Shown: positions 1-5,984 of the stretch, in pieces | How positions within the stretch are numbered: the first letter of the stretch is position 1 | Layout of the letters: each line of letters starts with the position of its first letter | Origin: DASVSE01 sp036399715 | GTDB lineage: Bacteria; Bacteroidota; Rhodothermia; Rhodothermales; Rubricoccaceae | DNA length: 13,338 bases | NCBI GenBank assembly: GCA_036399715.1 | Contig: DASWMO010000059.1 | Span: forward strand, 1 to 13,338 | Reading direction: 5' to 3' | Position numbers and translations under genes: made by a program | Notes under the pieces: generated by a model | Told to the model about the DNA's origin: nothing | Database searches by the model: none | What the model saw: only the letters and a program-made list of their open reading frames with translations

Positions 1-118
1 GGAAGACCGCTCGGCTCTTGGCTGGGCCGTCCTCGACCCAGAGCATCACCCCGACGAACGCGACGAGCGACGGGACGAGCGCCCAAGCCAACCAGTTGCG
101 AGGACGCGTCGATCTCAT
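1..118 (-). CDS. Partial cassette gene, N-terminus of a small membrane or exported protein
   Basis: An ATG at 118 opens a minus-strand frame that stays open for 39 codons to the window edge, where it is cut. The product starts MRSTRPRNWLAWALVPSLVA and continues hydrophobically to about residue 28. It therefore has a basic N-terminus followed by one transmembrane helix or uncleaved signal anchor, then a more polar stretch with acidic and basic residues. The start lies 17 bases past the attC site at 135-259, the usual position for the first codon of a cassette gene. The family is not recognised and too little is visible to name a function. Confidence 0.6.
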   Translation of the reverse strand, partial: MRSTRPRNWLAWALVPSLVAFVGVMLWVEDGPAKSRAVF

Positions 119-134
119 GCGGTCGGGAAGTGCG

Positions 135-259
135 GCAGAACACTTGGCCGCTCTGCCGCCGCCCGAGTGGCGACGTGCTCGACCGAGGCGAAAGTAGACG
201 CCCACGCGAACCCGAACAACGACGCTGGCCGGGCGGTCGGCCGCAGCGGCGAGTTATGC
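135..259 (-). repeat. attC recombination site of the lipoprotein cassette
   Basis: On the minus strand the site begins with GCATAAC and ends with GTTCTGC, loose matches to the attC boxes RYYYAAC and GTTRRRY. The arms pair as GCCGCT, CGGCCG, CCGCCCG on one side against GCCGCT, CTGCCG, CCGCCCG on the other, with one mismatch. An extra G and an extra A sit unpaired in the gene-proximal arm at the same two places as in the other sites. The central spacer holds GGCGAAAGTAGACGCC (187-202, plus strand), nearly repeated in two other sites. It lies 67 bp beyond the stop codon of the lipoprotein gene. Confidence 0.82.
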
Positions 260-326
260 CGCCCCGGCACCATGAGACTAGAACCTACGAGAGAGCAGCC
301 GCGTCAGACAGTCCACTTATTGAGTT

Positions 327-650
327 CTATCGATGGTCTAATTTACGCCAATATTTATTTAGATCATGAGTGCTCATAACTGTAACGGTGTCACCATCGC
401 TGCTGTCGTAAATCACACACATTGCCGTCGTATCTGTTCCCGGGCTCCATTGTGGAAATCTATACGGTGGAGGTCTTCTTCTTGTCAGATAATCCGTACG
501 CAATAGGTTCATCAACCCATCGCATCGCCCTATACCTCCCACTTTGATCTCTCTGTACGTTTCTACGTTCTCATACCAGTCTCGCCCAATCGGTTTATCG
601 CAGCTGCACAGCAACAGGACTGAGGCGAACAGGAGTGTAAACACACGCAA
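327..650 (-). CDS. Small cassette-encoded lipoprotein of unknown function
   Basis: With a TTG start at 650 the product is 107 aa and begins MRVFTLLFASVLLLCSCDKP, a compact lipoprotein signal with the lipobox LCSC and a predicted lipidated Cys17. The mature part is polar and rich in Tyr, Trp and Arg, with two further cysteines and no family I recognise. An in-frame ATG at 770 would add 40 residues, but it overlaps the attC box and gives a basic, cysteine-containing stretch unlike a signal peptide, so I prefer the TTG. No clear ribosome binding site is seen. The DNA is conspicuously AT-richer than everything around it, with weak GC bias at third positions, which suggests recent acquisition from a lower-GC host. 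The leader from the preceding attC is unusually long for a cassette (about 116 bp). Confidence 0.6.
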   Translation of the reverse strand: MRVFTLLFASVLLLCSCDKPIGRDWYENVETYREIKVGGIGRCDGLMNLLRTDYLTRRRPPPYRFPQWSPGTDTTAMCVIYDSSDGDTVTVMSTHDLNKYWRKLDHR

Positions 651-766
651 AAGCAGGGGGAAGCAGGCGAAACCGTGCGATAGCTCTTCAGCTCTGGAGA
701 CCGTTGCCCTAAAGGTTCTTCTCCAACACGTACACGCTGCCCGGCGGCGCTTAGAGTATGTGGGCG

Positions 767-886
767 GCATAACAAGGGGCAACTCAGCGGCGGCGCGGGA
801 GCCGAGGCGCGGGCGAGCAAAGTAGACGCGTCGACTGGAAGAGGTATGACGCTGATCGTGCTGTCCGCTGCAGACGCTGGTTACCC
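767..886 (-). repeat. attC recombination site of the 87-aa-protein cassette
   Basis: This is the most diverged of the four sites, but its architecture is intact. Minus-strand ends are GGGTAAC and GTTATGC. The inner arms are CT-G-CAGCGG-A-CAGCACG against CT-CAGCGG-CGGCGCG, so the extra G and A again fall on either side of a six-base paired block. The spacer contains AAAGTAGACGCG on the plus strand (819-830), matching the spacer motif of the neighbouring sites. It begins 16 bp after the stop codon of the upstream cassette gene. Confidence 0.75.
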
Positions 887-902
887 CGCACCTTGGCAAC
901 GA

Positions 903-1166
903 CTACCCAACAGGAGGGACGTCGGTTGGAAACTGGCTCCATGCATCGAACTCGTCGGCTGATGGGCTGTCTGACGATGTGTTTCGGCGGTGCCAAGCCC
1001 GGTTGAGGTGCGCGTAGACGTGGCCGAGGTCGATGCGGAACTCCGGGTCGCCATACCCCGAACTCGCGGACAGCCGGCGGGTGAGGTCTTGGAGGTGCTG
1101 CGCGGCCTCGTCCAACTCGAACGCGACCATCGCCCGCGTGAAGTAGAGGTCGTCCTCGCTGTCCAT
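903..1166 (-). CDS. Cassette-encoded hypothetical protein, 87 aa
   Basis: The ATG at 1166 lies 21 bases past the preceding attC and gives an 87-residue, acidic, probably cytoplasmic protein with no signal peptide or membrane segment. The N-terminal half (about residues 10-35) reads as an amphipathic helix rich in Glu, Ala and Leu. A conserved-looking core, DLGHVYAHLNRAWHRR (about 46-61), follows, then a Ser/Asp-rich tail ending in Pro and Gly. The His/Trp/Arg core looks like a helical interaction surface, but I recognise no named family. The same frame is open back to an ATG at 1337 through the whole upstream attC. That extension translates recombination-site DNA and is not expected to be native protein. 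Confidence 0.65.
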   Translation of the reverse strand: MDSEDDLYFTRAMVAFELDEAAQHLQDLTRRLSASSGYGDPEFRIDLGHVYAHLNRAWHRRNTSSDSPSADEFDAWSQFPTDVPPVG

Positions 1167-1187
1167 CAGCTGTGGCTCGGATGTGCG

Positions 1188-1314
1188 GTGTAACTGGTGG
1201 CCGCTCACCGGCGGCACGGACAGCGCCGAGGCGGCGGGGACGGCGAAAGTAGTCGGATGCGCTTGGGCCGGCAACGCGGCCGACCGTGCCGTCCGGTGCA
1301 GCGGCGAGTTAGCC
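1188..1314 (-). repeat. attC recombination site of the TonB-C cassette
   Basis: This is the clearest of the four sites. Minus-strand ends are GGCTAAC and GTTACAC. The arms match perfectly over about 18 bp: GCCGCT-G-CACCGG-A-CGGCAC on the gene side against GCCGCT-CACCGG-CGGCAC on the other. The unpaired G and A flank exactly six paired bases, the spacing of the extrahelical bases in characterised attC sites. The spacer carries CGGCGAAAGTAGTC (1241-1254, plus strand). The site begins 35 bp past the stop codon of the TonB-C gene and ends 21 bp before the next gene. Confidence 0.87.
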
Positions 1315-1349
1315 CGCTTCTTGCCGAACGGGGCCAATGCCGGGGCTCG

Positions 1350-1868
1350 TCATTGGTTGTTCCACGGTCCGCCCGTGAGGAACATCACGACGGCGCCGAC
1401 AAGGGTCACGGCCGCGACCGTTACGGCGGACACGGCCGCGACTCGCACGGGTGTGATGTGGGGACGCAGCGCGAACGAGACCGGCAGTGTAATCCGCGGT
1501 GTTACGGGCTGGCCGTTCTGCTGAAACGGGACGAAGCGTGCGAGCCTGATCACCCGCAGGGCCTCCGCGTCCGTTTCTGGCGTCAGCGACCGGACGACGA
1601 CGAGGTCTGTCGGTGTGCCCATTTCGCTGACCACGAACCGGACGATGACGACGCCTTCTGTTCGCGCCTCACGGGCGGAGGCAGGGTAGACGACGGCGGC
1701 CTGGAGCCCCACGAGCCCGCCGATGAGATTGAAGCCGGACTCTTCGGGTAAGATGTTCTCGTCCACAGCTGGCGCAGTGGACACCGACGCCGGTGCGTCT
1801 TGGGCGGCGACTGGCCATGCCAGGCTCGCAAGCGCCAGCAGGGATGCCGAGACGAGTGCGAGACGCAT
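1350..1868 (-). CDS. Exported TonB C-terminal-domain protein with a C-terminal membrane helix (cassette gene)
   Basis: The 172-aa product has a standard signal peptide (MRLALVSASLLALASLAWPV, probable cleavage after the AxA before Gln23). After a short linker comes a TonB C-terminal-like domain at about residues 47-134. It shows the usual YPASAREARTEGVVIVRFVV pattern, an x-D-L-VVVRSLT strand, a helix with ALRVIRLARF, and the closing strand ITLPVSFAL. TonB-C domains contact TonB boxes of outer-membrane receptors or serve as periplasmic adaptors. This one lacks the N-terminal anchor and Pro-rich spacer of a true TonB, so coupling to ExbBD is not implied. A hydrophobic helix near residues 143-165 follows the domain and would tether the C-terminus to a membrane, an unusual order for the family. 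The ATG starts 9 bp past the preceding attC, and the gene's own attC follows its stop. Confidence 0.8.
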   Translation of the reverse strand: MRLALVSASLLALASLAWPVAAQDAPASVSTAPAVDENILPEESGFNLIGGLVGLQAAVVYPASAREARTEGVVIVRFVVSEMGTPTDLVVVRSLTPETDAEALRVIRLARFVPFQQNGQPVTPRITLPVSFALRPHITPVRVAAVSAVTVAAVTLVGAVVMFLTGGPWNNQ

Positions 1869-1876
1869 GGGGAGCG

Positions 1877-2002
1877 GGCTAACACTTGGCCGCTCACCCG
1901 CCGCACAGCGAGCGCCACGGCGGGGACGAAGCGCAGGATACGCGGAGCAGCCTGCAACGAGACGACCGATCCGTGCGGTCGGCGTGCTGCGGCTGGTTCT
2001 AC
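1877..2002 (-). repeat. attC recombination site of the three-helix membrane-protein cassette
   Basis: Minus-strand ends are GTAGAAC and GTTAGCC. The arms are GCCGCA-G-CACGCCG-A-CCGCAC against GCCGCT-CACCCG-CCGCAC, so the extra G and A are present, plus one further bulged base. The outer part CACTTGGCCGCT (plus strand, from 1883) is identical to the same part of the site at 135-259, which shows the two are related. The site starts 10 bp after the stop codon of the upstream cassette gene. Where the other three have AAAGTA in the spacer, this one has AGGATA at 1935-1940. Confidence 0.78.
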
Positions 2003-2012
2003 CGCCACGGAT

Positions 2013-2360
2013 TCAGTGCGGGTACTGCGATGCGAAGTGCACGAGCGCTAGTGCAGCGAAAGCGACTGGGAGCACCGAGCACGGAATGAGCTGCCAGCGC
2101 GACCCGCTCGTCCGGTCCCACGCAAACGGGACGCAGATGAGCATGATCGGGGCGGTAAGGATCGCCGCGACAAGCGTCCATATGCTGACCACATCTACTG
2201 CGGGCCCGAGGGATTCGGGCAACGGGAACAGCCCTGGATAGGCACCAGCGGGGCCGGCATAGGCGAGCGTGTGGAGGAGCCAAACGACCAGCTCGGTCGT
2301 CTGGCAGACGCTCGCCGACGGCGGCACGCCGCGCGGCGTCTCGGGGGAGGCGGGTTCCAT
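2013..2360 (-). CDS. Cassette-encoded hypothetical membrane protein, three predicted helices
   Basis: From the ATG at 2360 the product is 115 aa. A polar Pro/Ser-rich N-terminus (1-20) is followed by three hydrophobic segments near residues 23-45, 54-80 and 90-111, with a short basic loop (WDRTSGSRW) before the last. This fits a small inner-membrane protein with three helices. I see no catalytic motif and recognise no family. A TTG at 2414 in the same frame would add 18 residues, but the ATG is simpler and nothing in the extension looks like a signal. It is the rightmost gene of the array. Its attC follows 10 bp past the stop. Confidence 0.62.
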   Translation of the reverse strand: MEPASPETPRGVPPSASVCQTTELVVWLLHTLAYAGPAGAYPGLFPLPESLGPAVDVVSIWTLVAAILTAPIMLICVPFAWDRTSGSRWQLIPCSVLPVAFAALALVHFASQYPH

Positions 2361-2414
2361 CGTGTCTGGCGGGTCGCGGGTGAGGCTGGCCAGGGCTCCG
2401 GCGGCCACTGGCAA

Positions 2415-2468
2415 GCTACGGTGGCGTACCGGAGCCGCTCGGGGGATAAACCCCGACGCGAGTTGGCC
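2415..2468 (-). repeat. attC-like hairpin, possible degenerate or truncated recombination site
   Basis: On the minus strand GGCCAACTCGC matches the outer box of the site at 1188-1314 (GGCTAACTCGC) with one mismatch. It is followed by a stem CGC-G-TCGGGG / CCCCGAGCG closing on a six-base loop, with one unpaired G. The opposite GTT box expected about 50 or 120 bp away is not found. It could be a decayed attC, an attI-side remnant, or a chance hairpin in GC-rich DNA. Confidence 0.3.
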
Positions 2469-2715
2469 GACACCCGGTCGGGCCTGACTCTGCTTCCTGC
2501 GGCGACTACTTCGTGGGCTGCTTCGAGTGCTACGTCGACGCGTGTACGTCTACTGCTGCGACTGCCGTGGGGCGAACATAGGGGACGGCCACGGCCGCCC
2601 GTTCGCGCTCGAACGATTCCTCTTCGCAGACCTCGCCCTCGCGCCGCCCCCGATGGATGAGGAGGCCGGGCGTGTTCGAGATTCTCCTCCGGGCCTCGTC
2701 AGAACGGCGCCGGGA

Positions 2716-2728
2716 GCGGCTGAGCCGC
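2716..2728 (-). terminator. Hairpin just after the stop codon of the amidotransferase-like gene
   Basis: GCGGC-TGA-GCCGC forms a perfect five-base-pair stem with a three-base loop, starting two bases beyond the stop codon of the minus-strand gene at 2731. There is no T-run after it, so it would be an atypical intrinsic terminator. It may also be chance in such GC-rich DNA. Confidence 0.25.
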
Positions 2729-2730
2729 AC

Positions 2731-3975
2731 TCACGTCTTCTGCGGCTGCTTGCGCGCGGCCGGGAAGAGGACGTTGTTGAGGATGAGGCGGTAGCCCGGC
2801 GAGTTGCGGAACAGTGCGAGGTCCGTCGGCGGGTCGCCGACGTAGTGCTGATAGTCCTCGGGGTCGTGGCCGCCGTAGAAGGCGAAAAAGCCCTGCCCGG
2901 CCGGACCGTAGAGGTACCTCACCGAGCCGGTCGTCGGGCTCTGGCCGAGCGCCACGACACCGGGCTTGATGGCCGAGGCGCGGAAGGCCGTCGTCTGGCC
3001 CATGAACCCGCGGACGCTTGCGACGTGGTTCTGCGTCAGCATCGACGGCACGGGGTCCGTGCGGGCGGAGAAGTCGAAGAGCGTGAAGTAGTCCGTGAGC
3101 TCGTTGCGCAGCTCCGGCGGCGGCGGCTGGTCGATGTCACCGTGGGAGTACTGGTACGCGTTGACGCTCGGGAGAAAGTTCTGGAAGGCGAGCGTGCGCG
3201 AAAAGTCGAGGTGGCTCGCAAAGGCGGGGTCGACGGGCGTGCCGTCGATCTCGGCCGGCACGATGTCCGTGCCCGCTGCGGCGAGGGCGTAGTCGAACGT
3301 GTCCGCCCCGGCGCACATGGCGAAGAGGAAGCCGCCTCCCTCGACGTAGGCGCGGATCGTCTCGGCGACGGCGAGCTTGAGCAGCGGCACGCTCGCGAAG
3401 CCGTGCTCCTGCGCGGACGCCTCGGCGAGGCGCTGCTGCTCCTGGTACCACGCCTGGCCGGCGTACTGGCCGTAGAACTTGCCGTACTGGCCCGTAAAGT
3501 CCTCGTGGTGGAGGTGGACCCACTCGAACTCGGACAGCCGTCCGGCGAGCACGTCGGCGTCGTAGATCTGCTCGTAGGGGACCTCGGCGTAGGTGAGCGC
3601 GAGCAGGACGGCGTCGTCCCATGGCAGCGTCTGCGTCGGCGCGTAGACGGCGATGCGGGGGACGCGCTCCAGGCGCACGGCGGCCGTGTTCGCCGGTCCG
3701 CTCTCCGCCTCGGCGACGAGCGAGGGGCCGTCGGCGGACTCGAACGAGACGCCGCGGACGCGCAACTCGTCCTCGAACCCGCCGCCGGCCGGAGCGACAA
3801 AGGCGCCGCCGCGGACGTTCAGCAGCCAGTCCACGGGGATGCTGTGCTGGAGCGCCCAGTACACGGCCCCGTAGGCCTTGAGGTGGTCCGTCTGCGCGTC
3901 GTCCATCGGGACGAGGACGGACTGGGCCGAGGCGGACGCGGATGCGAACGCGAGAAGGAGAACGAGGCGTCTCAT
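2731..3975 (-). CDS. Exported glutamine-amidotransferase-like protein, Bacteroidota type often labelled 'asparagine synthetase B'
   Basis: The start is taken at the ATG at 3975, which gives the signal peptide MRRLVLLLAFASASASAQS. An ATG 21 bases further upstream would overlap the TPR gene's end. The 414-aa product opens with LVPMDDAQTDHLKAYGAVYW and DWLLNVRGG. This is followed by a region typical of the class I glutamine-amidotransferase fold: strand RIAVYAP, then LPWDDAVLLALTYAEVPYE. About residues 213-226 (GGGFLFAMCAGADT) place Cys221 where the nucleophile elbow of such folds lies. It has neither the N-terminal nucleophile nor the ATP-binding synthetase domain of real AsnB, so the name commonly carried by relatives is misleading. 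The protein is probably periplasmic or outer-membrane associated; its substrate is unknown. It lies 17 bp after the TPR gene and is probably co-transcribed with it. Confidence 0.7.
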   Translation of the reverse strand: MRRLVLLLAFASASASAQSVLVPMDDAQTDHLKAYGAVYWALQHSIPVDWLLNVRGGAFVAPAGGGFEDELRVRGVSFESADGPSLVAEAESGPANTAAVRLERVPRIAVYAPTQTLPWDDAVLLALTYAEVPYEQIYDADVLAGRLSEFEWVHLHHEDFTGQYGKFYGQYAGQAWYQEQQRLAEASAQEHGFASVPLLKLAVAETIRAYVEGGGFLFAMCAGADTFDYALAAAGTDIVPAEIDGTPVDPAFASHLDFSRTLAFQNFLPSVNAYQYSHGDIDQPPPPELRNELTDYFTLFDFSARTDPVPSMLTQNHVASVRGFMGQTTAFRASAIKPGVVALGQSPTTGSVRYLYGPAGQGFFAFYGGHDPEDYQHYVGDPPTDLALFRNSPGYRLILNNVLFPAARKQPQKT

Positions 3976-3992
3976 GGTCGGCAGGGGCGGCG

Positions 3993-5891
3993 TCACGACG
4001 CGGCGCGGAGCGCCCGGAGGCGCTCGCGGGCGTCGGGCGCGAAGAGGGAGCCGGGGTAGCGGTCCAGCAAGGTGGCGAGGCGCGCCATCGCGGCGGGCCG
4101 GTCGGCGAGGTCCTGCTCGGCGATGTCCGCCTGCACGACGAGCGCGCGGTCGCAGAAGAACGAGAGCGGCACGTCGGCCGCGAGGCGGTCCAGCGTCGCG
4201 ACGGCCTCGGCGGGGCGGCCGAGGCGGCGCTGGGCGCGGGCGCTCAGAAAGAGGATCTCGTCGGCGAGTGGACCATCCCCGACGGCCTGACCGAGCGAGT
4301 CGAGTGTGGCGAGGGCCCGGGCATCGCGGCCCTGACGGACGAGCAGGCTCGCTGCTGCGTAGGCCTTGAGCGTGGCGTTGGTCGAGTCGGCCGAGCCGGG
4401 CTCGCCGGCGTTCTCGTTGAGCGTCACGCGGAGCGCGATGGCGTCGTTGGTCGCGTCGGCAGCCGTGTTCTCGTCGATGGCCTCGACGCGGGCGAGGGCC
4501 GAGAAGACGTAGCCCTCGTAGAAGTCGAGGAGGGCGAGCTCGAAGCGGGCCTGCTCGGCGAGGCGGCCCGTCCCGAGCGTCTCGTCGATGGCCCCGAAGC
4601 GCTCTCTCGCCTCGTCAAGGCGGCCGGCGCGGACGGCGACGTCGCCCAGGTCGAGGCGCGCCTCGGCGGCGACCTCCGTGTTCGGTCCGTCTGCTGCCTC
4701 GGCGAGAAGCGCCTCGGAGGCGGGATAGTCGAGGTAGACGTCGCGCGTGAGGCGGGCGAGCGTGAGCGCGGCCTGCGCCGCGGCGGGGTGGCCGGGCGAG
4801 TGCTCGCGAAAGGCGGTCAGGTCCGTACGGGCCGCGTCGGCGAGGGGCGTCGGGGCAGGCGCGCGCTCGGCCGCGGCCCGCGACTGTCGTTCGAGCAGGC
4901 CCGCGCGGGCGACGAGCGCGTCCGGCGCGACCATCCCGTCGGGGTGGCGCGCGAGGATCTCGTCGAGTGCGCGCCGGGCGGCGTCGCGGGCGCCGGCGGC
5001 CTCGGCGGCCTGCGCGAAGGCAAGGAGCGACTGGCCGTCCTCGCGGTCGAGGCGGTCGAGGGCGCGGATGCCGTCGAGGGCGGCGTCGAAGTCGCCCCGC
5101 TCCAGGGCGAGAAATGAGGCCAGCTCGCGGTAGGCGCGGTTCAGCGGGTCGCGCGTCTGGGCGCGGTCGACGGCGGCGCGGAGCGCCTCGGGCGCGCCCG
5201 TGCCGGGCAGCATCCGCCGGAGGCGCGCGCGGACGCCCGCTGTCGCTTCGGGGCGCTCGGCGAGGGCGTCGAGGTAGAGGTCGGCCGCGCGGCCGTAGTC
5301 CTGCGCCTCGGCGTAGAGTGCCGCGCGCTCGAACCGGAACGCGTCGGGCTGGCCGAGCGCGTCGCGACCGCGCTCCAGAATGGCCGCGGCCTCGGCGTAG
5401 CGGCGGGCGGCTGAGAGGGCGTCCGAGACCATCCGGAGCGTCGCCTCGTCGGCCGGGCCGAGTGCGAGGGCGCGGTCGAAGGCGGCGGTTGCGTCGTCGG
5501 GGCGGTTCGCGCGCAGGAGGATCGCCCCGCGCTCGGCGAGGCCCGCCGGGGTGTCGGACCCGAGGCGCGTCTCAGCGAGGCGGACGGCGTCGTCGGTCCG
5601 GCCCGACCGCTCGTAGGCCTCCTGGAGCTTCAGCGCGACCGGCAGCGAGGCCGGGTCGTCGGCGGCGAGGCGTTCGAGAAGCGCCGTCGCCTCGGCCGTC
5701 TGCCCGGCCGCGAGTTGCTGCACGGCGAGCGCGTACGCGTCGCGCCCCCCGACGGTCGCGCCCGGCGCCGCGGCGTCCAGAACACCGACCGGCGGCGGGG
5801 CGGGCGGCGGCAGAGGCATCGTGCGCTGGGCGAGCGCGGGGCCGGCGGAGGGCACCGCGGCGACGAGCAGGAGCAGAGCGAGCGCGCGCAC
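3993..5891 (-). CDS. Exported tetratricopeptide-repeat protein
   Basis: A GTG start at 5891 gives 632 aa beginning with the signal peptide VRALALLLLVAAVPSAGPAL, cleaved near ALAQ. A Pro-rich linker follows (about 25-35). The frame stays open upstream, but there it is antisense to dxr and has no signal-like start, so the GTG is preferred. The rest is helical repeats with TPR signatures (A-x-x-x-LERL, AxAAFDRALALGPAD, YxRAADLYLDAL, AVATLDRL). They run from about residue 45 to the end, interrupted by an Ala/Pro linker (PAPTPLADAARTD) near the middle. The final repeats (LATLLDRYPGSLFAPDARERLR) resemble those of BamD- or CpoB-like envelope scaffolds, though the protein is much longer. It probably mediates protein contacts in the periplasm. 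It diverges from dxr across 93 bp and leads a two-gene unit. Confidence 0.75.
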   Translation of the reverse strand: MRALALLLLVAAVPSAGPALAQRTMPLPPPAPPPVGVLDAAAPGATVGGRDAYALAVQQLAAGQTAEATALLERLAADDPASLPVALKLQEAYERSGRTDDAVRLAETRLGSDTPAGLAERGAILLRANRPDDATAAFDRALALGPADEATLRMVSDALSAARRYAEAAAILERGRDALGQPDAFRFERAALYAEAQDYGRAADLYLDALAERPEATAGVRARLRRMLPGTGAPEALRAAVDRAQTRDPLNRAYRELASFLALERGDFDAALDGIRALDRLDREDGQSLLAFAQAAEAAGARDAARRALDEILARHPDGMVAPDALVARAGLLERQSRAAAERAPAPTPLADAARTDLTAFREHSPGHPAAAQAALTLARLTRDVYLDYPASEALLAEAADGPNTEVAAEARLDLGDVAVRAGRLDEARERFGAIDETLGTGRLAEQARFELALLDFYEGYVFSALARVEAIDENTAADATNDAIALRVTLNENAGEPGSADSTNATLKAYAAASLLVRQGRDARALATLDSLGQAVGDGPLADEILFLSARAQRRLGRPAEAVATLDRLAADVPLSFFCDRALVVQADIAEQDLADRPAAMARLATLLDRYPGSLFAPDARERLRALRAAS

Positions 5892-5936
5892 GGCAGGGGA
5901 GAATGGGGCGCCGGAAGGGTACGGCGGCCGGTCGGG

Positions 5937-5943
5937 TATCTTG
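5937..5943 (+). promoter_or_regulatory. Candidate promoter -7 element for dxr
   Basis: TATCTTG, 41 bases before the dxr ATG in the divergent intergenic region, resembles the Bacteroidota -7 element TAnnTTTG. No clear -33 TTTG is present. The match is partial and may be chance, but the TA is conspicuous in GC-rich DNA. Confidence 0.35.
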
Positions 5944-5984
5944 ACGGTCCAAACGCCGCCCCGGCCCCGTTCGTGCGGGGCGTT

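Larger units (their letters stand above)
1..2468 (-). mobile_element. Integron-type gene-cassette array (attC cluster without visible integrase)
   Basis: Five small minus-strand genes alternate with four sites of 120-127 bp that share attC architecture, in the order gene then attC, as in integron cassettes. Reading the minus strand, the inferred cassettes are a membrane protein, a TonB-C protein, an 87-aa unknown, a lipoprotein and a gene cut by the window edge. Inferred cassette lengths between successive GTT boxes are about 690, 420 and 630 bp. The genes are unrelated to one another while the sites between them are related, which is the hallmark of cassette arrays. In this orientation attI and the integrase gene should lie to the right, but only chromosomal genes follow there to the window end. 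The array is therefore either a CALIN or separated from its integrase. The left end lies outside the window. The right border near 2468 is uncertain. Confidence 0.8.
2361..2730. other. Array border region with no convincing gene
   Basis: These 370 bases separate the cassette block from the chromosomal minus-strand unit. Neither strand has an open frame with a protein-like composition and a sensible start. The region holds an attC-like hairpin (2415-2468) and a short hairpin at its right end. It also has scattered plus-strand stretches that look weakly coding in different frames (about 2486-2730), possibly the remains of a decayed gene. No integrase or attI site can be recognised. Confidence 0.5.

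Noticed and set aside
768..770. ATG as start of the cassette lipoprotein
   Set aside because: It lies inside the attC GTT box and would put 40 basic, non-signal residues before a textbook lipoprotein signal that begins at the TTG at 650.
544..825. 93-codon plus-strand frame over the lipoprotein cassette
   Set aside because: It runs into attC sequence and is antisense to the lipoprotein signal and lipobox. All neighbouring cassette genes are on the minus strand.
135..2002. CRISPR array or insertion-sequence ends as an explanation for the spaced repeats
   Set aside because: The repeats are 120-127 bp, internally inverted, hundreds of bases apart and each placed after a gene. There is no short direct repeat with uniform spacers and no transposase.
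1999..2473. Alternative minus-strand frames of about 90 codons overlapping the three-helix protein
   Set aside because: They are Arg/Pro-rich and overlap the attC site, while the chosen frame has three clear hydrophobic helices and stops 10 bp before its attC.
2527..4059. 510-codon plus-strand open frame over the amidotransferase-like gene
   Set aside because: It is antisense to a minus-strand gene with a clear signal peptide and conserved motifs. Its product is Val/Arg/Glu-rich, as expected for the complement of GC-rich coding DNA.
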